Counted from the stretch's first letter, positions 1 to 9,630 are shown. The stretch is DNA of 47,038 bases from Gammaproteobacteria bacterium (GCA_026713705.1 JAPONY010000004.1:1-47038), one strand, 5' to 3'. Notes: generated by a model not told the origin, from the letters alone. Made by a program: numbers and translations.

Positions 1-138
1 GCCGCGCCCGCCCGGCAACCGATCTGATAGAGGATTCATTATCAGACGAAAATGCCCAATCTACCGGGCTCAAACCGAAATCGCGACCCCTAAAGGCGGC
101 CTGATGAAGGAAAATCTAACAAATCTGACGTACACCCC

Positions 139-165
139 TTGAATTTCGACACTTCCTGATATACT
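139..165 (+). promoter_or_regulatory. Candidate sigma70 promoter of rpmE
   Basis: A TTGAAT hexamer at 139-144 and TATACT at 160-165 are separated by 15 bp, a little short of the usual 17. The start codon of rpmE is 33 bp after the -10 box. The upstream 138 bp show no gene I can support. Assignment is by pattern only. Confidence 0.4.
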
Positions 166-197
166 ACGCGCCCCGGTTAACCCCGGTCTTTACGAGT

Positions 198-398
198 ATG
201 GCAGCCAAAGACCACAACTATCACGACATCACGGTCGTCTGCGCCTGCGGCAATCGCTTTCAGACGCGCTCGACCTATGCCGAGGACGAGCTGCACGTAG
301 AGATTTGCTCGCACTGCCATCCGTTTTATACGGGCAAGCAGAAAATCCTGGAAACTGCAAAACAAGTCGACAAGTTCCGCAAGCGCTATGGCAGCTGA
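198..398 (+). CDS. rpmE: 50S ribosomal protein L31, zinc-binding form
   Basis: The 66-residue product is a full-length bacterial L31, a small protein of the large ribosomal subunit. Four cysteines (C15, C17, C37, C40) form the zinc ribbon of the zinc-containing C+ type. The HPFYTGKQK stretch and the C-terminal VDKFRKRY signature are diagnostic. Zinc-containing L31 copies can act as a cellular zinc reserve; that is family knowledge, not shown here. The gene follows a promoter-like pair of hexamers and its end overlaps the next gene by 11 bp, so the two are probably co-transcribed. Confidence 0.96.
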   Translation: MAAKDHNYHDITVVCACGNRFQTRSTYAEDELHVEICSHCHPFYTGKQKILETAKQVDKFRKRYGS

Positions 399-1863
399 GC
401 CCGGCCAGCTTCCAACCCTTTCCTTTTTTCGAACTTTCTGGTTAACGCTGGCGCTCGGCGTGTCGGTGAGCGCCTGCGTGGGTGCCACGAACCCGGTAAC
501 CGGGGAGCGGGACTGGACGGTGGTCGACGAGCAGCGGGAACTGGAGCTCGGCCATGAGGCCCATCCGGGAATCCTGAACCTGTACGGCTACTACGACAAC
601 CCCAGGCTTCAGGAATACGTCTCGCAGGTTGGCCAGGCGCTGGTCCCGCACACGCACCGCCCGGAACTGGATTACCGTTTCACGGTGCTCGACACCCCGA
701 TGGTCAATGCACTGGCCACGCCCGGCTACGTTTACATCACGCGTGGCATGCTGGCCCTGCTCAATTCCGAAGCGGAACTGGCTGGTGTACTGGGACACGA
801 GCTGGCGCACATTACGGCGCGCCATACGGCCCAGAGGATCGGTCAGCAGCAGACGGTCGACATCATCAAACTGGTACTGGATGTGACTGTCGACAGCGCG
901 TTGGTCGACAACGCGGCGAACATTCTGGGGGAAGCACATCTCCGCGGCTACGGGCGCGAGAACGAACTGGAAGCGGACCGGCTGGGCGCACGCTATGCGG
1001 CGCTTGCCGGATACGACCCCGAAGCCCTGCTTGAGGTCATCCGCATCCTGAAGGATCAGGAATCCCACGAAATTAAGATGGCGAGGCAGGAGGGGCGTGA
1101 GCCGCAGGTCTATCACGGTCTCTTCGCCACGCACCCTGACAATGATGACCGCCTGCAGGAAGTGATCCGGGAGGCAAACCAGCACCGCTCCGGTTCGGAA
1201 GTGCTGGTGAGACGCGAGGAATACCTGCGCCATGTCGACGGCATGGCGATGGGTCCCGCCGAATTCGAGGGCGTGTTGCGCGGGCGCCATTTCTACCATC
1301 GAAACTACAACTTCACCCTTGCGTTCCCGGAGGGATGGGAGTCCCAAAACTTTCCGGACCGCTTGATCGCGCAAGCGCCGGGCCGGGACATGCAGATCCG
1401 ATTGACCTTGGTTGAGCGGAATGCCCGGCAGCCTTCCTGCGATTTTCTACACCGGCGATTCGAGAATTTGGCTCAGTTGAGGGTTCGTGCGACGGAAGGG
1501 TTTTCCGGATGTCAGGCACGGGTTTGGGATGACCGGTCTGCGGCGGACATCCTGGTTTTGGAGCATTCTCCCGGGATTTTCCTGATCGCGGCCGCGCAAT
1601 CGGGTCGGCCGGAAGCATTTCGGCGCTATGCGGGGGCTGTACAAGAGACATTCCAGAGCCTGAGGCCGATGACAAAGGCCGAATACGATGCGGCCCGGCC
1701 GCCCAAGTTGCGGGTCGTTGAGGCCAAAGTGGGAGACACCTACGCCGCTTATGCCGAGGGTGCCGATTGGGATCCATACCCCGAGGACCAGTTGAGGCTT
1801 TTCAATGCGGCGTATCCGTCAGGAGAACCGATCCCGGGGAAACCGGTCAAAACCATACACTGA
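388..1863 (+). CDS. M48-family zinc metalloprotease, predicted lipoprotein
   Basis: This 491-residue protein starts with a hydrophobic signal ending in a VSAC lipobox (C30), so it is predicted to be an outer-membrane lipoprotein facing the periplasm. The M48 zinc site is complete: HELAH at 137-141 and the ENELEAD segment at 191-197 that supplies the third ligand (E193). The protease part resembles BepA/LoiP-type quality-control peptidases, which cut misassembled envelope proteins. The C-terminal half (about 280-491) does not look like the TPR domain of BepA and I do not recognise it. The ATG at 388 overlaps rpmE by 11 bp and lacks a clear Shine-Dalgarno site, so translation may be coupled. 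Family certain, substrate unknown. Confidence 0.88.
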   Translation: MAAEPGQLPTLSFFRTFWLTLALGVSVSACVGATNPVTGERDWTVVDEQRELELGHEAHPGILNLYGYYDNPRLQEYVSQVGQALVPHTHRPELDYRFTVLDTPMVNALATPGYVYITRGMLALLNSEAELAGVLGHELAHITARHTAQRIGQQQTVDIIKLVLDVTVDSALVDNAANILGEAHLRGYGRENELEADRLGARYAALAGYDPEALLEVIRILKDQESHEIKMARQEGREPQVYHGLFATHPDNDDRLQEVIREANQHRSGSEVLVRREEYLRHVDGMAMGPAEFEGVLRGRHFYHRNYNFTLAFPEGWESQNFPDRLIAQAPGRDMQIRLTLVERNARQPSCDFLHRRFENLAQLRVRATEGFSGCQARVWDDRSAADILVLEHSPGIFLIAAAQSGRPEAFRRYAGAVQETFQSLRPMTKAEYDAARPPKLRVVEAKVGDTYAAYAEGADWDPYPEDQLRLFNAAYPSGEPIPGKPVKTIH

Positions 1864-1924
1864 CGCCTTACCCCGGATATGCTGGCAACACGGAGGAGTC
1901 ATAGCGATAAATTAGAATGTGCGT

Positions 1925-2242
1925 ATGAGTTCCACCGAATACATTCTCGCCATGACTACGGTTTCCAGTGAACCGCAAGCGCGGGACCTCGCGCGGCAAC
2001 TGATCGAGAATCGCTTGGCCGCCTGCGTCAACCAGATCCACGTCGCCTCCACCTACCGATGGAAGGGGACACTGGAAGAAGAACCGGAAATCCTTTTACT
2101 GATCAAGACCACCCGCGCCCGGCAGGCGGACCTGCAGGAGGCTTTGCTGGAAACCCATCCTTACGAACTGCCGGAATTCATCACTCTTCCCCTTACGGGC
2201 GGCTCGGAGCCGTATCTGAAATGGCTGCAAGACTCCGTCTGA
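1925..2242 (+). CDS. cutA: Divalent-cation tolerance protein CutA
   Basis: The 105-residue product is a full-length CutA1, a small trimeric cytosolic protein with a ferredoxin-like fold linked to copper tolerance. Signature segments visible are the LAACVNQ stretch, the YRWKG strand, the KTTR segment and the YELPEFI segment near the C terminus. A GTG six bases upstream (1919) is an alternative start, but the ATG gives the usual N terminus and neither has a strong ribosome-binding site. The end overlaps the start of dsbD by 22 bp. cutA beside dsbD is a common enterobacterial and gammaproteobacterial pairing and suggests a shared envelope or metal/redox role. Confidence 0.93.
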   Translation: MSSTEYILAMTTVSSEPQARDLARQLIENRLAACVNQIHVASTYRWKGTLEEEPEILLLIKTTRARQADLQEALLETHPYELPEFITLPLTGGSEPYLKWLQDSV

Positions 2243-4023
2243 TCGTTCTGTTGCCATGGCTGGTGGCATTGCCGGCCGGGGCGGTGGACCTGTTTGGTTC
2301 GGGGGAACAGGAGTTTCTGCATCCGGACGAAGCATTCGTCCTGACCGTGATGGCCGAGGATTCGGAGAGGTTCCAAGCGTCTTTCAGGGTGGCTGAGGGG
2401 TACTACCTGTACCGGGACAAGACCAGTTTTTCCATCGCCGGACATGATGCCGGGCTGATGCCGTATCAACTGCCGTCAGGCCTTGTCAAGGATGACCCGC
2501 TGTTCGGCAAGGTTCAGACGTGGTCGGGCGATGTTGCGGTGGATTTGCGTCTGGCCAAGGCATTGGCCGGTTCGGACGGGATTTCGCTGGTTGCAAATTA
2601 TCAGGGTTGCGCTGAACAGGGGGTTTGCTACCCGCCCCAGACTAAGACTCTTAAAGTGGGGATGACGGCTTCCGCGTCAGAACCGCCCCGTCCTCCCGAA
2701 TCGGACACTTATGGCGGCATACTGTCGCGAGCTGACCAGATTGCCAAGGATCTGGCGGACGAGACCCTGTCCTGGAGTTTCCTCGTGTTCGCAGGGTTTG
2801 GCCTGTTGCTGGCATTCACTCCGTGCGTGCTGCCGATGATTCCGATTCTGGCCGGAGTGATCGCGGGTGCCAATGCGGATACTGCCCGTGCCCTTCGCCT
2901 GTCGTTGGTTTACGTGCTGGCGATGGCGGCCACCTATGCGGTACTCGGGGTAATCATCGGCCTGACTGGAGCCAACCTCCAGGCGTATATGCAGAATGTC
3001 TGGGTGATTGGCGGTTTCGTGCTGATCCTCATCCTGCTGGCCTTTTCGATGTTCGGAGTTTATGACTTCCGTATGCCGGCGGCCCTTCATAACTTCCTGC
3101 ATCAGGTCGGGGAGAGATTTGTGGGCAGCGGCAGTTATCTGAGTGCCGCGGTCATGGGCCTTCTCGGGGCGTTGGTGGCTAGCCCCTGTGTCTCGCCGCC
3201 TTTGGTGGGAGCCTTGATTCACATCGCCGATACCGGAAACGCAGTGCATGGCGCAGTCAGCCTGTTTGGAATGGGATTGGGATTGGGGCTGCCGCTGCTG
3301 GTGTTCGGCGGTTTCGAAGGACGTCTCATGCCGCATTCGGGGCCTTGGATGGTGCGGATCAAAGCGGTATTCGGCGTGCTGTTGCTGGCGCTTTCGATCT
3401 GGATGCTGGATCGGGTGGTGCCCGGGCAAGTGACGCTGGGATTGAGCGGGCTACTGTTGCTGTTGCTTGGCATGATCTTACATGCTGTCGAATCCCTGCC
3501 TCCGGATGCCAACACGATGAGTCGTCTTGGCAGGGGTGTGGGGCTGGCGTTTCTCATTTACGGTGGGGTCCTGCTGGTGGGAGCAGCCACCGGTGGCGAC
3601 AGCTTGCTGCGGCCTTGGGCGCATTTCACGAATCCCTCGGGATCGGTCGAGTCGTCGGTGGAATTCCGGCCCATCAAGACCGTGGCGGACATGGACCGGG
3701 AGTTGGCAGCCGCGAAGGGACAGCCGGTGCTGGTCGATTTTTATGCCGACTGGTGCGTGACCTGCCGAGAACTCGATATGTTCACGTTTTCCGATCCCGA
3801 CGTTCAGGCACGGATGCGCCGCTTCACGCTTTTGAAAGCCGACGTCACAGCCAACGACGAGGCCGATAAAGAACTGCTTGATTCATTGGGCTTGTTCGGG
3901 CCGCCCGCGATCATCTTCTACACGACCGGGGGAGAAGAACTGCGTGCGTTCAGGACCGTCAGCTATGTCCCAGCACCAAAATTCGCCGCGATGTTGGACG
4001 AGGTGCTTGAATTCTCTGAATAG
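2221..4023 (+). CDS. dsbD: Thiol:disulfide interchange protein DsbD
   Basis: The 600-residue inner-membrane protein passes electrons from cytoplasmic thioredoxin to periplasmic thiol-disulfide carriers. All three catalytic domains are present: an N-terminal periplasmic domain with C130 and C136, a transmembrane domain with the buried pair C202 (TPCVLPM) and C323 (SPCVSPP), and a C-terminal thioredoxin-like domain with the CVTC active site (C512, C515). I chose the ATG at 2221 because it is followed directly by a good signal peptide ending in PAGA. The open frame extends to 2059, but that extension only overlaps cutA in another frame. Translation is likely coupled to cutA through the 22-bp overlap. 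Confidence 0.95.
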   Translation: MAARLRLIVLLPWLVALPAGAVDLFGSGEQEFLHPDEAFVLTVMAEDSERFQASFRVAEGYYLYRDKTSFSIAGHDAGLMPYQLPSGLVKDDPLFGKVQTWSGDVAVDLRLAKALAGSDGISLVANYQGCAEQGVCYPPQTKTLKVGMTASASEPPRPPESDTYGGILSRADQIAKDLADETLSWSFLVFAGFGLLLAFTPCVLPMIPILAGVIAGANADTARALRLSLVYVLAMAATYAVLGVIIGLTGANLQAYMQNVWVIGGFVLILILLAFSMFGVYDFRMPAALHNFLHQVGERFVGSGSYLSAAVMGLLGALVASPCVSPPLVGALIHIADTGNAVHGAVSLFGMGLGLGLPLLVFGGFEGRLMPHSGPWMVRIKAVFGVLLLALSIWMLDRVVPGQVTLGLSGLLLLLLGMILHAVESLPPDANTMSRLGRGVGLAFLIYGGVLLVGAATGGDSLLRPWAHFTNPSGSVESSVEFRPIKTVADMDRELAAAKGQPVLVDFYADWCVTCRELDMFTFSDPDVQARMRRFTLLKADVTANDEADKELLDSLGLFGPPAIIFYTTGGEELRAFRTVSYVPAPKFAAMLDEVLEFSE

Positions 4024-4135
4024 TGCCTATTTCATCTTATTTTCCTCTATTTAACGTCAAAGTAACAGCAAAAGTCAGTTTTTTACATTTCATGGTAAAC
4101 TTGGCGCCGTTCAGGCAAACAAATTCAGGTTTCAC

Positions 4136-4582
4136 ATGTCACGCATTCTGGTTCTAAACGGACCCAATCTCAACCTTCTCGGGACCCGCGAGCCGGAGAT
4201 CTATGGCTCGGCTTCTCTGGAAGAGATCATGGAGGAGGTCGGGGCGCATGCGGTACAGCACGACTGCACCATCGAAACCCTTCAGTCCAATTCCGAGGGA
4301 GAACTGGTGAGCCGGATTCACCAGGCACGGGAGGACAAGGTGGAATTCATCCTGTTCAACCCGGGGGCTTATACGCACACCAGCATTGCGCTTCGGGACG
4401 CGTTACTCGGAACTTCGATCCCGTTCATTGAGATCCATCTCTCGAACATTTTCGCGCGCGAGGAGTTTCGGCAGGTGTCCTACCTGTCCGACATTGCGAT
4501 CGGTGTGATTTCCGGTCTCGGGGCGCAAGGCTATGTGCTGGCGCTACAGGCGGCCGTGGCCTGGCTGGAGAAGAACGCCTGA
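4136..4582 (+). CDS. aroQ: Type II 3-dehydroquinate dehydratase
   Basis: The 148-residue protein is a full-length type II dehydroquinase. It forms a dodecameric cytosolic enzyme that removes water from 3-dehydroquinate in the shikimate pathway. The N-terminal [18 protein letters not shown] block with its catalytic Tyr and Arg, the NPGAYTHTS segment and the EIHLSNI segment with the active-site His are all present. The 112-bp gap after dsbD probably holds its promoter. Its TGA shares a base with the ATG of accB, the widespread aroQ-accB-accC arrangement of gammaproteobacteria. Confidence 0.97.
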   Translation: MSRILVLNGPNLNLLGTREPEIYGSASLEEIMEEVGAHAVQHDCTIETLQSNSEGELVSRIHQAREDKVEFILFNPGAYTHTSIALRDALLGTSIPFIEIHLSNIFAREEFRQVSYLSDIAIGVISGLGAQGYVLALQAAVAWLEKNA

Positions 4583-5040
4583 TGGATTTGCGGAAGATCA
4601 AGAGCCTGATCCAGCTGCTGGAGGAGTCCGACATTGCGGAGATCGAGATCTCCGAAGGCGAGGAATCGGTTCGCATTAGCCGAACCGGCCCCGCTGCAGC
4701 TCCTGCACCCCAAGTCCATGTCCCCGTATCTGCTGCTGTTCCGGCTGCGGCCACCGAGCCTTCCCCCGATTCCGCGGAGGAACCGCCCGGAGACGACCTT
4801 CCGGCAGGGCACCGGGTCGTGTCTCCGATGGTCGGGACGTTCTATACCGCCCCCTCTCCGGGTGCAAATTCCTTTGTTAGTGTGGGGGACCAGGTTGCGG
4901 AAGGCGACACCTTGTGCATCGTGGAGGCCATGAAGATGCTGAACCGGATCGAAGCCGACAAGGCGGGAGTAGTCCGGGCCATTCTGGTCGAAAATGCGAC
5001 GCCCGTCGAATACGGACAGGCACTGGTCATCATCGGCTGA
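4582..5040 (+). CDS. accB: Biotin carboxyl carrier protein of acetyl-CoA carboxylase
   Basis: AccB is the 152-residue swinging-arm subunit that carries carboxybiotin between AccC and the AccAD transferase in fatty-acid synthesis. The biotinylation motif EAMKM is present with K118 as the modified lysine. It follows the usual order of an N-terminal helical region, a Pro/Ala-rich linker (about residues 35-70) and a C-terminal biotinyl domain that includes the VSPMVGTFY thumb region. Its start overlaps the aroQ stop by one base and accC begins 6 bp after its end, so the three genes are almost certainly one operon. Confidence 0.97.
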   Translation: MDLRKIKSLIQLLEESDIAEIEISEGEESVRISRTGPAAAPAPQVHVPVSAAVPAAATEPSPDSAEEPPGDDLPAGHRVVSPMVGTFYTAPSPGANSFVSVGDQVAEGDTLCIVEAMKMLNRIEADKAGVVRAILVENATPVEYGQALVIIG

Positions 5041-5046
5041 AAGGCG

Positions 5047-6396
5047 GTGCTGGAAAAAGTCCTGATCGCTAATCGCGGGGAAATCGCCCTGCGCATCCTG
5101 CGGGCCTGCCGGGACCTCGGAGTCCGAACCGTGGCGGTGCACTCCGAAGTGGATCGAGATCTTCTGCATGTTCGGTTGGCAGATGAGTCCGTCTGCATTG
5201 GCCCCGCGGATTCCCAGCAGAGCTACCTGAACATTCCCGCCATCATTTCGGCGGCCGAAGTCACGAATGCCGACGCTATTCATCCAGGTTACGGCTTTCT
5301 TTCGGAAAATGCGGATTTTGCCGAACGCGTGGAGTCCAGTGGTTTTATCTTCGTGGGGCCGCAGGCGCAGAACATTCGCGAAATGGGCGACAAGGCGGCG
5401 GCCCGTAAAGCGGCTTCGGCATCCGGTCTCCCGTGCGTGCCGGGCAGCGACGGGGAACTGACGGATGATCTCGACGATAGCAAGGCGCAGGCCCGCGAGG
5501 TGGGCTACCCGGTCCTGATCAAGGCAACGGCAGGCGGGGGTGGGCGCGGGATGCGAGTGGTTCGAGAGGAAGCGGAACTGGAAGAGGCTTTGGAGCTGAC
5601 CCGGGCTGAAGCGCAGGGGGCCTTTGGCAACGGAGCGGTATATCTGGAGAAATTCCTGGATCACCCCCGGCACATCGAGTTCCAGGTGCTGGCCGACGCC
5701 CATGGCGAGGCCATCCATCTTGCCGAACGCGATTGCTCGGTGCAGCGCCGCCACCAGAAGGTCATCGAAGAATCTCCGGCACCCGGCATCACGGAGCAGC
5801 AGCGCGAGGAATTGGGTGGGCGAGTGGTCGCCGCCTGCAAGAAGATGAATTACCGAAGCGTGGGCACATTCGAATTTCTGTACCAGGATGGAGAGTTCTA
5901 CTTCATCGAGATGAACACCCGGATCCAAGTCGAACACCCGGTGACCGAGATGGTTACCGGTATTGATTTGGTACGCCACCAGTTGCTGGTGGCGCAAGGT
6001 GAACCGCTATCCATCAAGCAGTCTGAAGTGCGTTTACGGGGACATGCGGTGGAATGCCGAATCAATGCGGAAGATCCGAAAACCTTTCTGCCGCAACCCG
6101 GCAGGGTGACGCATTTCCACAGCCCCGGCGGGCCTGGCGTGCGCATGGACACGCATCTGTATACCGGCTATACCGTGCCACCCAACTACGATTCCATGAT
6201 CGGCAAGGTAGTGGCGCATGCACGGGACCGCACCGTCGCCTTGCGTCGGATGAATCGCGCCTTGGCGGAACTGGTAGTCGAAGGAATCCGCACGAATGTG
6301 CCGCTTCATCAGGAACTCTTGGAAGACTCACAGTTCCAGGAGGGAGGAGTCAACATCCATTTTCTCGAGAATCGTGCCGCCGCGGCCGAAGAGTAA
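5047..6396 (+). CDS. accC: Biotin carboxylase subunit of acetyl-CoA carboxylase
   Basis: The 449-residue ATP-grasp enzyme uses ATP and bicarbonate to carboxylate biotin on AccB. The N-terminal [11 protein letters not shown] block, the glycine-rich ATP lid (GGGGRGMR), the [11 protein letters not shown] segment and the [13 protein letters not shown] catalytic block are all intact and the length is normal. The start is a GTG placed 6 bp after accB, with an AAGG-like sequence just upstream. Its TAA overlaps the ATG of a small downstream ORF. In many relatives prmA follows accC; that gene is not found here. Confidence 0.97.
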   Translation: MLEKVLIANRGEIALRILRACRDLGVRTVAVHSEVDRDLLHVRLADESVCIGPADSQQSYLNIPAIISAAEVTNADAIHPGYGFLSENADFAERVESSGFIFVGPQAQNIREMGDKAAARKAASASGLPCVPGSDGELTDDLDDSKAQAREVGYPVLIKATAGGGGRGMRVVREEAELEEALELTRAEAQGAFGNGAVYLEKFLDHPRHIEFQVLADAHGEAIHLAERDCSVQRRHQKVIEESPAPGITEQQREELGGRVVAACKKMNYRSVGTFEFLYQDGEFYFIEMNTRIQVEHPVTEMVTGIDLVRHQLLVAQGEPLSIKQSEVRLRGHAVECRINAEDPKTFLPQPGRVTHFHSPGGPGVRMDTHLYTGYTVPPNYDSMIGKVVAHARDRTVALRRMNRALAELVVEGIRTNVPLHQELLEDSQFQEGGVNIHFLENRAAAAEE

Positions 6397-6653
6397 TGCG
6401 GGGGTTCGTGCCACCGGACCCGGAGACTTCCGCATCAGGCACTCATTACGCGATCATTCAGGCACCACACCGGAACCGCCGGCGTTTTCCAGCCGGGATC
6501 GTGGAAATCGTGGAAGATTCCGAAACAGCAATCCGGCAGGCGAAAGATCAGGCCAATTGCCACGCAGCTCAAGTTCTGGGGCCGTCAAAGTCCTCTGAAG
6601 GACAATACCTGTACTACCTGATCGAGTGGCTGGACAACTCCGACCCGACTTGA
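6396..6653 (+). CDS. Small hypothetical protein coupled to accC
   Basis: An 85-residue ORF whose ATG shares a base with the accC stop codon, so it is read by coupled translation if it is real. I do not recognise a named family. The sequence has a proline-rich start, a HYAIIQAPH strand-like segment, an acidic helix and a YYLIEWLD end, which looks like a small folded cytosolic protein rather than random coding. It has no signal peptide or cysteine pair and only one Cys. The next gene converges on it after 12 bp. A fully out-of-frame coincidence cannot be excluded, but the tight overlap favours a gene. Confidence 0.6.
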   Translation: MRGFVPPDPETSASGTHYAIIQAPHRNRRRFPAGIVEIVEDSETAIRQAKDQANCHAAQVLGPSKSSEGQYLYYLIEWLDNSDPT

Positions 6654-6665
6654 TTCGCTTCGGCG

Positions 6666-7523
6666 TCAAGCGGCGGCGTCAGTCTCCGGTGCCTCGTTCA
6701 ACAGAGAAGCCCAATTATGGTCGGGGTCGCCGATCACTAAAAAGGGCGGATTGATCAAGCTTTCTTTCCTGTTATAGCGGAGCGGTTGCAGTTTCCAGTC
6801 GAGAAGTTGTCCCCCGGCTTCCTCCACAATGCATTGGGCGGCTGCCGTGTCCCATTCGCTGGTCGAACCGCAGCGCGGATACAGATCCAGGCTTCCTTCG
6901 GCAACCTGACAACTTTTGAGCGAGCTTCCGACCCGTTTTTCCTGATGCGGCCCGAGCCGCCTGAGGAATTGTTGCACCTCGGGTCGTGCGTGGCTGAAAC
7001 TGATCGCCACGACGGAGGAGCCATCGGTGGGATAGGGACGGCTGTGTATGGCGGCAGGGGCTTCTTCTCCGTGAATTCGCCAAGTCCCGCCGCCGCGGTG
7101 CGCGTAGTAGAGGAGGTTTAGGGCGGGAGCCCCGATCACGCCCAGAACGGCCTGCTGTTGGTGAATCAGGGCGATGTTGACGGTGAATTCCTTGCTCTGC
7201 CTGAGCAATTCCCGTGTGCCGTCCAAGGGGTCGACCAGCCAGTAGGTTTCCCATTCTCGACGGGCTTCCCAGGTGGGAAGGACGGGATTTTCCTCTGACA
7301 ATACCGGCCAATGCTCATCCAGTGCCTCCAAGCGCTCGAAAATGCATTGGTGTGCCGCTAGGTCGGCCGTAGTGACCGGTGAGCGGTCGGCCTTCTCGTG
7401 GACCTCGTAGCCCGTGCGGCAGACTTCCAGAATGCGTGCGCCAGCGTCTATGGCGACCTGCCTTATTTCGGGCAGGAGTTGGGCAAGCTGTTCGGAATCC
7501 ATCGGGGGTGCGGCGGGATGCAT
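6666..7523 (-). CDS. cysQ: 3'(2'),5'-bisphosphate nucleotidase CysQ
   Basis: The 285-residue protein belongs to the inositol-monophosphatase superfamily. CysQ removes 3'-phosphoadenosine 5'-phosphate formed during sulfate assimilation and needs magnesium. The metal-binding motifs are visible: the SEEN segment (E78) and WLVDPLDGTRE (DPLDGT at 98-103), followed by the C-terminal STSEWDTAAAQ block. The first ATG is used as start; an alternative ATG seven codons later has no better ribosome-binding site. It is divergent from yrfG across about 64 bp. Relatives often have nudE between cysQ and yrfG; it is absent here. A role in supplying sulfur metabolism to the phosphorothioation genes further along is possible only as speculation. 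Confidence 0.94.
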   Translation of the reverse strand: MHPAAPPMDSEQLAQLLPEIRQVAIDAGARILEVCRTGYEVHEKADRSPVTTADLAAHQCIFERLEALDEHWPVLSEENPVLPTWEARREWETYWLVDPLDGTRELLRQSKEFTVNIALIHQQQAVLGVIGAPALNLLYYAHRGGGTWRIHGEEAPAAIHSRPYPTDGSSVVAISFSHARPEVQQFLRRLGPHQEKRVGSSLKSCQVAEGSLDLYPRCGSTSEWDTAAAQCIVEEAGGQLLDWKLQPLRYNRKESLINPPFLVIGDPDHNWASLLNEAPETDAAA

Positions 7524-7587
7524 TATCCTAACAAATCTCCACAGGGAGGAGGTGTAAAATCCGATATTTAGGGTTTGGGCTGTTTAC

Positions 7588-8253
7588 ATGATCGACTGGG
7601 ATGCCATCGATACCGTCTTTCTGGACATGGACGGGACATTGCTGGATTTGCGGTTCGACTCTCACTTCTGGTATCACCACCTGCCGCAGCGTTTCGCAGA
7701 GGCCTACGGGCTGGAATTCTCGGAAGCGCAGGAGAATCTGACGGCCCGCTACCGCGAGATGCGGGGCACCCTGCAATGGTATTGCGCAGATTACTGGAGC
7801 GAGGAGCTGGGTTTGGACGTGACTGCCCTCAAGCATGAAATCCGGCACCGCGTGACGCGTATGCCGCATGTCGAGGAATTCTTAGGCCGGGTCAATGACA
7901 GTGGCAGGCCTTGCTACCTCGTAACCAACGCGCATCCCAAGTTCGTCGATATCAAACTGGAAGAATCCCAGATTCGCCCTTATTTCCGGCAGGTCATCAG
8001 TTCCCATGAGTTTCAAGCGCCTAAGGAAAGTCCAGAATTCTGGAAGATCTTGAGGGGCGTGGTGGAGCACGAACCTGCCCGGACCCTTATGGTGGACGAC
8101 GACCTGAATGTTCTGGAACACGCGGAGGCCGCCGGTATCGGCTGCCTGCTCACGGTCCGGCAGCCGGACAGCGGTCAACCGGAACGGGGACAACTGGCGT
8201 ATCCGGCGATCCGGGACTTTTCCGACATCATGCCGCCGAGGCCGGCTGCTTGA
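7588..8253 (+). CDS. yrfG: HAD-superfamily GMP/IMP nucleotidase YrfG
   Basis: The 221-residue protein is a haloacid dehalogenase-type phosphatase of the YrfG group, which dephosphorylates purine nucleotides such as GMP and IMP. HAD motif I is DMDGTLLDL with D13 and D15 as nucleophile and acid; motif II is the LVTNAHP segment, motif III lies at PKESPEFW, and the MVDDD segment is motif IV. The GTLQWYC and YWSEELGLD segments of the cap match YrfG. It is divergent from cysQ, as in many gammaproteobacteria. Confidence 0.92.
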   Translation: MIDWDAIDTVFLDMDGTLLDLRFDSHFWYHHLPQRFAEAYGLEFSEAQENLTARYREMRGTLQWYCADYWSEELGLDVTALKHEIRHRVTRMPHVEEFLGRVNDSGRPCYLVTNAHPKFVDIKLEESQIRPYFRQVISSHEFQAPKESPEFWKILRGVVEHEPARTLMVDDDLNVLEHAEAAGIGCLLTVRQPDSGQPERGQLAYPAIRDFSDIMPPRPAA

Positions 8254-8301
8254 AAATTTGCTTGCTGCCGGCTTCAATAACCCTCACTAAAAACTAATAC
8301 T

Positions 8302-8324
8302 TCAATATCAAATTGAGATATAAT
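8302..8324 (+). promoter_or_regulatory. Promoter and inverted-repeat operator candidate of the AbiE-like pair
   Basis: The AT-rich 105-bp gap before the AbiEi-like gene contains a TATAAT box at 8319-8324. Just upstream is a perfect inverted repeat of TCAAT (8302-8306) and ATTGA (8312-8316). TTGAG recurs at 8313, 8331 and 8343. AbiEi antitoxins are known to repress their own promoter through inverted repeats, so this is a plausible operator. No good -35 box was found. Confidence 0.45.
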
Positions 8325-8358
8325 GATTTATTGAGTATTTAGTTGAGGTTTCGGCGAT

Positions 8359-9630
8359 ATGGCCGAGAGAAAAGCTGGCCGACGTGCCGAGGCTGCGATT
8401 GTGGCCGTGCTCCCTCATGCTGTCCGGGTCCAGTGCGACTACGAGGGTGGTCGTTCGGCTGACCTCACGGTCAACGGGATCGGGATCAATGTGAAGTGGC
8501 TTGGCGAAGGAGGGTTACGCCAGGCTCGCGAATTGATTGCCAACAGGGAAAACCTCCCGGATGTCGCGGTGGCGCGGCGCATGTCGCCCGGCTCCCGTGA
8601 AGCGCTCTCGGCCGCGGGCATCGGATGGGTGGACGAGACTGGTGCTGCGGAGATCGCTCTGGATTCACTAATCGTTTCCAGGAGTGGCCGCCCGGTCGAG
8701 ATTGTGGACAAACCTCCGCACTGGACGCCTTCCGTTCTCGCGGCTGCTGAGGCATTGTTTTGCGGGAAGCAGGCCACCGTGGAAGCCATACAGGAAGCGA
8801 CGGGACTTTCTATTGGCAGTTCGAGCAATGCGCTGCGCACTCTTGTTGATCTCGAATTGTTGAGTTCGGAATCCCGCCGCGGTCGTAACTCCGCACGGCA
8901 GATGACGGACCCGGAACGCTTGATGGATGAATACGCGGCCGCCGCGGCATCGATGACGACAACGCTCCAGCTTGCTGCCGGAGGGGTCTGGCACGATTTG
9001 GAAGAGGGGCTGAGGAAAATCGACCGGCTCTGGAAAAGCGCGAAAGTCGCGTGGGCCGCCACGGGCGCCGCAGCCGCATCGGTGCTTGCGCCCTATCTCA
9101 CCCGGATTTCGGTGGCCGAAGTCTATGTGGACGCGGCGACAATTGCCGAACTTGAATCAGTGGCGGCAAAGGCCGATTTGAAACCGATCGAAGGGGGACG
9201 AGTGATCCTGCGTCCATTTCCGACGGTTGCGACCCGTAAACTCATGGATGAACAAAATGGCTTGCGCCATGCTCCATGGCCCCGTGTGTATGCTGATTTG
9301 CGTGTTGCTGGAGTCAGGGGAGAGGATGCAGCCGAGCATCTTTGGGAAACTGTGTGGGAGCCAATTGAATTTGAGAACGTTGAGGAAATTGAAGTAGTGG
9401 AATATGAATGTGACAATCTATATGCTGAGGTCACATTCAATATATTTGGGAAAAAGTATAGACAAAAATTGCAGGTAACCGAAGGTCCAGTCCTGCCGGA
9501 CCGTTCATATTGGATGAAGAATAAAGGTAAAGAGATAAAAAATGCGTTGGGACTTTTACTGAATCGGCACGAAGAATTGGCGAGCAATCCTCATATATTC
9601 GAGGCGATTGCAAAGATGCGGAAGGATTGA
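8359..9630 (+). CDS. AbiEi-like antitoxin/regulator with a C-terminal extension
   Basis: A 423-residue protein resembling the AbiEi_2-type antitoxins of type IV toxin-antitoxin systems, which act as transcriptional repressors and neutralise a nucleotidyltransferase toxin. Residues 1-110 contain a compact alpha/beta region ending with a GIGWVDETGAAEI segment typical of the family. Residues 122-190 read as a winged helix-turn-helix (EAIQEATGL...SNALRTLVDLELL). Residues 200-330 form the C-terminal regulatory half. Beyond about residue 334 the DNA becomes clearly AT-richer and encodes an extra Lys/Glu-rich domain of about 90 residues that I do not recognise. The TGA overlaps the ATG of the next gene. 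Family assignment is good, toxin neutralisation is inferred from context. Confidence 0.72.
   Translation: MAERKAGRRAEAAIVAVLPHAVRVQCDYEGGRSADLTVNGIGINVKWLGEGGLRQARELIANRENLPDVAVARRMSPGSREALSAAGIGWVDETGAAEIALDSLIVSRSGRPVEIVDKPPHWTPSVLAAAEALFCGKQATVEAIQEATGLSIGSSSNALRTLVDLELLSSESRRGRNSARQMTDPERLMDEYAAAAASMTTTLQLAAGGVWHDLEEGLRKIDRLWKSAKVAWAATGAAAASVLAPYLTRISVAEVYVDAATIAELESVAAKADLKPIEGGRVILRPFPTVATRKLMDEQNGLRHAPWPRVYADLRVAGVRGEDAAEHLWETVWEPIEFENVEEIEVVEYECDNLYAEVTFNIFGKKYRQKLQVTEGPVLPDRSYWMKNKGKEIKNALGLLLNRHEELASNPHIFEAIAKMRKD

Noticed and set aside
442-1374. 310-codon minus-strand open frame opposite the M48 protease
   Set aside because: Antisense shadow of a clear protease gene in GC-rich DNA; the product has no recognisable motif.
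2677-3429. 250-codon minus-strand frame rich in His and Gln opposite dsbD
   Set aside because: Composition typical of the reverse complement of membrane-segment codons; dsbD is certain.
4531-5997. 488-codon minus-strand open frame opposite accB/accC
   Set aside because: Antisense shadow; accB and accC are intact and well conserved on the plus strand.
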